NCBI GenBank assembly: GCA_012963655.1
Contig: DTVI01000006.1
Coordinates: forward strand, 2,214 to 12,886
Length of the DNA: 10,673 nucleotides
Reading direction: 5' to 3'
DNA from: Sulfurimonas sp.
Lineage (GTDB): Bacteria > Campylobacterota > Campylobacteria > Campylobacterales > Sulfurimonadaceae
Shown: piece by piece, positions 6,760 to 10,673 of the stretch
How positions within the stretch are numbered: position 1 is the stretch's first letter
Layout of the letters: each line of letters opens with the position of its first letter
Notes under the pieces: generated by a model
What the model was told of the DNA's origin: nothing
The model's input: the letters and a program-made list of their open reading frames with translations, nothing else
The model's database searches: none
Made by a program: the position numbers and the translations under genes

Positions 6760-8325
6760 TTGTTTAATTTAAAAAATTACGCTTCTGATAATATCAAAAA
6801 TGATATTTTATCAGGACTTGTTGTTGCTGTTGCCCTGGTTCCTGAAGCCATCGCTTTTTCTTTTATTGCTGGAGTAAGCCCAATTGTTGGTCTTTATACT
6901 GCCTTTATTCTTGGTTTAATCACTGCCCTTATTGGTGGAAAAGCAGGAATGATTTCAGGAGCGACAGGCGCTGTCGCTATTGTTTTTGTTGGTCTTGCCA
7001 TCAAAGCAAGTGAACAACTTTCAAACGCAGGTGTTACAGGGTCCGCCCTTTCTGAAGGTATATTACAATATATTTTATATGCTTCAATCCTTGCAGGACT
7101 TCTACAAATAACTATTGGTTTACTAAAGTTAGGAAAATTCATCCGACTAGTACCCCAACCTGCTATGTATGGTTTTGTAAACGGTTTAGCCATTGTCATT
7201 GCCACTGCACAATTTAAGTTCTTTGAAGGTTCTAATGCCAATATGTACATGATTGTTGTCTTAACAATGGCAATCATGTATTTCTTGCCTAAGTTAACCA
7301 AGGTCATTCCTGGTGGTTTACTTGCCATTGTTAGTATTTCTATTGCTGTTATGGTTTTAAAGATTGACACCTTAACTATTGGAACACTAAACACTATTGC
7401 TCAGTTTTCTGATATGCCAAATCTCAGCGAATTTAAGGGACAACTTCCAACATTTGCTATCCCTGATACACTTTTTTCTATGGATGCTTTTTTATTAGTA
7501 TTACCCTATTCTATTTTAGTAGCCTTAGTGGGTCTTATTGAGTCTTTACTTACTCTTTCTGTTTTAGATGAGATGAGTGGAACACGTGGTTCAGGAAACA
7601 AAGAATGTATTGCCCAAGGTATTGGAAATACAACATGTGGATTCTTTGGAGGAATGGCAGGATGTGCGATGATAGGTCAATCAATCATTAACTATACCTC
7701 AGGTGGACTCGGTCGTCTTTCTTCTTTTACTGCCGCTATTTCACTTATTCTTTTAGTAGCTATCTTCACTGATATCATTAACATTATTCCAGTAGGTGTA
7801 TTAGTGGGAATTATGTTCATGGTAAGTATTGGAACTTTTGAATGGGGAAGTATTAAACGTATCAAGCATATGCCACGTTCAGACGCTGTTGTACTTGTAT
7901 TAGTAACACTCATTACCATTATGTTTGATTTAGCAATTGCTGTTATCTCAGGGGTTATTATTTCTGCTCTTGTATTTGCTTGGAATCATGCGAAAATATT
8001 TTCTAAAGAAAGTATGGAAGATGATGGAACAAAGGTTTATGAGCTTGATGGTCCCTTGTTTTTTGGTTCTACGAAAAACTTTATGGACTTATTTACACCA
8101 GAAGATGACGCTCCAAAAATAGTTATTGATTTTAAAAATGCTAGAGTTATGGATATTTCAGGAGTTGAGGCTATTGATTCACTCATCAAAAAGTATGAAG
8201 AAAATGGACGTAATATCTTACTTCGCCACCTGAGTAAAGATTGTAAGACCATACTCAAAAATGCAGGGCCATATTGTTCTTTTGAAGAAGATGATCCTAC
8301 TTATAAAGTTGCTTACAACTACTAA
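6760..8325 (+). CDS. SulP-family inorganic anion transporter with STAS domain
   Basis: A 521-residue inner-membrane transporter of the SulP/SLC26 family, which carries sulfate, bicarbonate or other small anions. The membrane core spans about 15-410. It has the family signature region GLYTAFILGLITALIGG (44-60) with ISGATGAVAIV (65-75), the VPQPAMYGFVNGLAIVIA block (131-148), and the NKECIAQGIGN and GGMAGCAMIGQS region (280-308). A C-terminal cytoplasmic STAS domain occupies about 424-515, with VMDISGVEAIDSL at 463-475. Length is normal for a bacterial member. The start is TTG with AAGGA (6749-6753) six bases ahead. The out-of-frame ATG at 6756 is followed by a stop two codons later and is not used. 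It may be co-transcribed with valS. The substrate is not decidable from sequence; in a sulfur-oxidising autotroph either sulfate or bicarbonate would make sense. Confidence 0.92.
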   Translation: MFNLKNYASDNIKNDILSGLVVAVALVPEAIAFSFIAGVSPIVGLYTAFILGLITALIGGKAGMISGATGAVAIVFVGLAIKASEQLSNAGVTGSALSEGILQYILYASILAGLLQITIGLLKLGKFIRLVPQPAMYGFVNGLAIVIATAQFKFFEGSNANMYMIVVLTMAIMYFLPKLTKVIPGGLLAIVSISIAVMVLKIDTLTIGTLNTIAQFSDMPNLSEFKGQLPTFAIPDTLFSMDAFLLVLPYSILVALVGLIESLLTLSVLDEMSGTRGSGNKECIAQGIGNTTCGFFGGMAGCAMIGQSIINYTSGGLGRLSSFTAAISLILLVAIFTDIINIIPVGVLVGIMFMVSIGTFEWGSIKRIKHMPRSDAVVLVLVTLITIMFDLAIAVISGVIISALVFAWNHAKIFSKESMEDDGTKVYELDGPLFFGSTKNFMDLFTPEDDAPKIVIDFKNARVMDISGVEAIDSLIKKYEENGRNILLRHLSKDCKTILKNAGPYCSFEEDDPTYKVAYNY

Positions 8326-8336
8326 TTCTTCACGTT

Positions 8337-8373
8337 CAAGAGGTATTTATTCCTCTTGCTTCATTATTATTTC
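8337..8373 (+). terminator. Intrinsic terminator after the SulP gene
   Basis: A perfect 7-bp stem, CAAGAGG (8337-8343) and CCTCTTG (8352-8358), with an 8-base loop, followed by the T-rich CTTCATTATTATTTC. It begins 12 bases after the stop codon and separates the valS-SulP unit from the c-di-GMP gene. Confidence 0.75.
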
Positions 8374-8410
8374 TCTCTAACATATGACTAAGTGTGTGTC
8401 TTTATTATTT

Positions 8411-8454
8411 TATAAGATAGAACATGCTATTTTTAAAAATATATTTTATATAAT
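8411..8454 (+). promoter_or_regulatory. Probable promoter region of the c-di-GMP protein gene
   Basis: Two candidate -10 boxes lie in this very AT-rich stretch: TATAAG at 8411-8416 (leader of about 47 bases) and TATAAT at 8449-8454 (leader only about 8-9 bases before ATG). The second is the better hexamer but would leave little room for the AGAG ribosome site at 8463-8466. No -35, sigma-54 or sigma-28 motif is seen. Because a terminator lies upstream, a promoter must exist in this gap if the gene is expressed by itself. Confidence 0.35.
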
Positions 8455-8469
8455 AACAAAGTAGAGACA

Positions 8470-10440
8470 ATGAACGTTTTCAATATTCTTTTTATTAGCT
8501 CTGACATAGAATACTCAAAGAAGCTGATACAATCACTATCGCTACATAAAAACATACACTTTAGCTTTATAAGCAGTGGTATGCAAGCACTTAGTGAGAT
8601 TACAGAATCCCCTGTTTCCTTGCTTATTATTCATGAAAAACTTTTACATAAGATGAATGGCTTTGAGGTATGTGAACTCTTGCATAAAAAAGATGGAAGT
8701 TCCAAAATTCCTATTATTTTTTTAAAAGATAAACAAAAAGAGATACCTGAGTGTAGCAATATAAAAAAATATCTGAGTCTAGGTTTTAAGAAGGAAGAGC
8801 TTCAAAAAGAAATCCTAATTCATTTTAATGCAATAAACTCATTTGAACTAGAAAGTAAACTTCTCTTTACTATTGTTAATAAAATCAGCTCTCCTATTTT
8901 TATCATTAAACATGAAACAATAAGCTTTGCTAACCAAAGTTTTTTAGATTTTTTCAAAATTAATAATATTAAAGACCTTCAAATAGATTTTCCTAGGATT
9001 CAAGACCTATTTTTAATACAAGACAATTTCTCTTTTTCACTTGTTCATTGGCTAAAAGAACTTTTAACATCCCCAAACAATAAAGAAATTATACTTAGAA
9101 ATAAGGCCCAAGACTGTCTACACCTTAGACTTAAAGGTGAACTCTTAGAACATTCAGATGAATACCTTATAATAAGTCAAGATATTAGCAGTGAGTTATC
9201 CCACGCAAAAGAGATTGAAGCACTCTATAATCTTGACCATCTAACTAAACTTCCTAACCGCTTAAAACTACTTAATGACTTAGATAAACATGAAGAACTT
9301 ACTCTTGCTATTTTAGATATTGATGACTTTAAACTTATAAATGATTTTTATGGACATGTTATTGGTGACTTTATTATACGTGCCGTAGCCAATCGAATTT
9401 CGAATTATATTTCTCATGACAATCTTGTTTTATATAGACTTCCTTCAGATAGTTTTGCTGTCTTAAATAAGGCTCACATAGAAAAAGAATATTTTGAAAT
9501 TATTATTATTTCACTTATACAAATAGTGTCTAAATCTGCCTTTATTTACCAACAAGGTGATAAAGAAATAGAAATACAGGTCAATCTATCATCAGGTCTA
9601 GTTTTTGATAAAGAAAGAGCCCTTGCCCACGCTTATATCGCTTTAAGAAGGGCAAAGAAAACCCATCAAGATTATGTAATTTATACACATGACTTTCAAG
9701 AAGAGGTACATAATAAAAATAACCTTGAATGGATTCATAAGATTAAGATTGCCTTAGATAATGACAAAATCATACCTTACTTTCAACCCATTGTAAATAA
9801 TGCCACCAAAGAGGTTGAAAAGTATGAATGCTTAGTTAGACTCATTAATGAAAAACAAGAAGTAATTTCGCCTTATTTTTTCTTAGAAGTGGCTAAGCAT
9901 GCGAAGTTATATGAATCAATTACAAAGGTTATGATTAAAAAATCCTTTCAGGCCTTTAGCAGCCATGAATATGAATTTTCCATTAATTTATCTATTGAAG
10001 ATATTACGGATTATAATCTTTTTGGCTATATAAAAAACATGCTAAGTATCTATCCTCTTGCTCATAGGGTCTGTTTTGAGATTTTAGAAACAGAAAAAAT
10101 CGAGGGTTATCAGGTTATTTCTAATTTTGTTACTGAGGTCAGAGAGCTAGGGTGCAAGGTCAGTATAGATGACTTTGGCTCTGGTTATTCAAATTTTTCA
10201 CATCTTTTAAATCTAAATTTTGATTATTTAAAAATTGATGCCTCATTAATCAAAAACATTCATAATGACACCAATAAACAAATTATTGTTAAAACTATTG
10301 TCACCTTTGCACAAGAACTAGGGATTAAGACTATTGGAGAGTATGTAGAATCAAAAGAAATATATGAATACATTACATCCCTAGGTATCACCTACTCTCA
10401 AGGCTACTACTTTTCGCCTCCTGTTAAGACAATTGTATAA
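8470..10440 (+). CDS. Cyclic-di-GMP signalling protein: pseudo-receiver, PAS, degenerate GGDEF, EAL
   Basis: A 656-residue cytoplasmic protein without membrane segments. Residues 1-120 fold like a response-regulator receiver (NILFISSDIE at the start, MNGFEVCELL at 62-71), but His55 stands where the phosphorylated Asp belongs and the acidic pair (10-11) and conserved Lys (104) are replaced. A PAS domain follows at about 130-240 (SPIFII, FANQSFLDFF). The GGDEF domain spans about 250-410. It keeps DHLTKLPNR (256-264) and LDIDDFKLINDFYGH (282-296), but the signature is PSDSF (325-329) and no RxxD inhibitory site is seen, so cyclase activity is unlikely. The EAL domain spans about 420-656 and has ECLVR (453-457), Asn506, EILE (537-540), DDFGSG (567-572), Lys588, Glu624 and Gln644, so phosphodiesterase activity or c-di-GMP binding is plausible. 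The domain order matches that of Pseudomonas FimX. The target process is unknown. Confidence 0.9.
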   Translation: MNVFNILFISSDIEYSKKLIQSLSLHKNIHFSFISSGMQALSEITESPVSLLIIHEKLLHKMNGFEVCELLHKKDGSSKIPIIFLKDKQKEIPECSNIKKYLSLGFKKEELQKEILIHFNAINSFELESKLLFTIVNKISSPIFIIKHETISFANQSFLDFFKINNIKDLQIDFPRIQDLFLIQDNFSFSLVHWLKELLTSPNNKEIILRNKAQDCLHLRLKGELLEHSDEYLIISQDISSELSHAKEIEALYNLDHLTKLPNRLKLLNDLDKHEELTLAILDIDDFKLINDFYGHVIGDFIIRAVANRISNYISHDNLVLYRLPSDSFAVLNKAHIEKEYFEIIIISLIQIVSKSAFIYQQGDKEIEIQVNLSSGLVFDKERALAHAYIALRRAKKTHQDYVIYTHDFQEEVHNKNNLEWIHKIKIALDNDKIIPYFQPIVNNATKEVEKYECLVRLINEKQEVISPYFFLEVAKHAKLYESITKVMIKKSFQAFSSHEYEFSINLSIEDITDYNLFGYIKNMLSIYPLAHRVCFEILETEKIEGYQVISNFVTEVRELGCKVSIDDFGSGYSNFSHLLNLNFDYLKIDASLIKNIHNDTNKQIIVKTIVTFAQELGIKTIGEYVESKEIYEYITSLGITYSQGYYFSPPVKTIV

Positions 10441-10673
10441 GCAGTGCTTCCTTTAAATGCAGGCATACTCATCCCAAGTCCTGCATTAATATAGGTAGGA
10501 TCAGCAATAATATATTCTTTCTTCCCAAATACAACATATTCCCCTTCAACCTTTTTCTCTATTAACACAGCTGTCGCCATGTGGTTAGGATACTTTAGAC
10601 CTACAATATCAATATTTAAAAGTACTTTAACCATATAAGAAAAGAAGATGGCTCTGTCTTCACAATCAGAATA
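10407..10673 (-). CDS. Transglutaminase-like protein, C-terminal part (runs off the right edge)
   Basis: The frame is open to the window edge, so the ATG at 10634 is internal and the real start lies outside. The visible 88 residues contain DCEDRAIFFSYMV (Cys at visible residue 4), YPNHMATAV (His31) and YIIADPTY (Asp58). That is the order and context of the Cys-His-Asp triad in the transglutaminase-like / papain-fold superfamily, where DC-x-D-x-A precedes a helix and D-P-T-Y closes the core. Bacterial members of this superfamily are often proteases or peptide-processing enzymes; substrate and location of this one cannot be inferred because any signal peptide is missing. Its last 34 bases overlap the 3' end of the convergent c-di-GMP gene. 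Confidence 0.75.
   Translation of the reverse strand, partial: YSDCEDRAIFFSYMVKVLLNIDIVGLKYPNHMATAVLIEKKVEGEYVVFGKKEYIIADPTYINAGLGMSMPAFKGSTAYTIVLTGGEK
10456..10487. repeat. Inverted repeat inside the transglutaminase-like gene
   Basis: AATGCAGG (10456-10463) and CCTGCATT (10480-10487) are perfect 8-base arms with a 16-base loop, starting 16 bases after the stop of the c-di-GMP gene. It could help end transcription of that gene, but there is no T-run behind it and it lies within coding sequence of the opposite strand, so coincidence is possible. Confidence 0.3.

Noticed and set aside
6756..6767. ATG followed by two codons and TAA just ahead of the SulP start, as a possible leader peptide
   Set aside because: Three codons are too few to support a regulatory leader; the ATG merely overlaps the spacer between AAGGA and the TTG start.
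6894..7394. 166-codon open frame on the minus strand
   Set aside because: It mirrors the membrane core of the SulP gene; its composition is a reverse image of hydrophobic codons and it lacks its own promoter or ribosome site context.
7692..8258. Further small open frames on both strands within the SulP gene
   Set aside because: All are inside the well-supported transporter and show no independent start signals or recognisable domains.
8470..8830. Reading the receiver domain as a normal phospho-acceptor response regulator
   Set aside because: The Asp, acidic pair and Lys needed for phosphotransfer are all replaced, so phosphorylation-dependent switching is not supported.
1..10673. tRNA genes, CRISPR array, insertion sequence or defence system
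   Set aside because: No intergenic stretch is longer than about 160 bases, none folds as a tRNA by eye, there are no regularly spaced repeats, and no transposase, nuclease-toxin or defence gene is coded.

Overview
This is an AT-rich, gene-dense bacterial window with seven genes. Five are complete and the two at the ends are partial. There are no rRNA or tRNA genes, insertion sequences, CRISPR arrays or prophage genes. The gene set, the AT-rich codon use, and a GGAA-N6-TTGCTT sigma-54-type promoter ahead of fliW fit a flagellated member of the Campylobacterota (a Sulfurimonas- or Arcobacter-like organism). That placement is inference, not proven by any one marker.

Left part (1-1325, + strand): the last codons of a GspE/PilB-type secretion or pilus ATPase overlap the start of a complete inner-membrane platform protein, GspF/PilC. 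The ATPase end reads cleanly only from about position 40. Closer to the window edge the matching residues are spread over different frames. The gspF gene carries a run of eight C, which makes it a candidate for slippage-type phase variation. A hairpin at 1335-1360 separates gspF from the convergent uvrD gene.

Middle-left (1347-3926, - strand): a UvrD/PcrA/Rep-type superfamily 1A helicase with all motifs intact and a TTG start, and upstream of it fliW, the flagellin-binding assembly factor. The ribosome binding site of fliW places its start at the ATG at 3926, two codons inside the longest open frame. The 160-base gap between fliW and valS holds the probable divergent promoters of both genes and a hairpin.

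Middle-right (4087-8325, + strand): valS, a full-length valyl-tRNA synthetase, then 42 bases later a SulP-family anion transporter with a C-terminal STAS domain. The pair may be co-transcribed. A good intrinsic terminator follows.

Right part (8470-10673): a four-domain c-di-GMP protein with the order receiver, PAS, GGDEF, EAL. The receiver has lost its phosphorylation chemistry and the GGDEF motif reads PSDSF, while the EAL domain keeps its recognisable catalytic residues. Its 3' end overlaps by 34 bases a convergent gene that runs off the right edge. That gene codes for a transglutaminase-like (Cys-His-Asp) protein.

Most of the window is ordinary housekeeping and surface or motility biology. 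I do not see a new multi-gene system. The points most worth a second look are the C8 tract in gspF, the sigma-54-like promoter of fliW, the degenerate REC-PAS-GGDEF-EAL protein, and the apparent frame disruption at the left edge.
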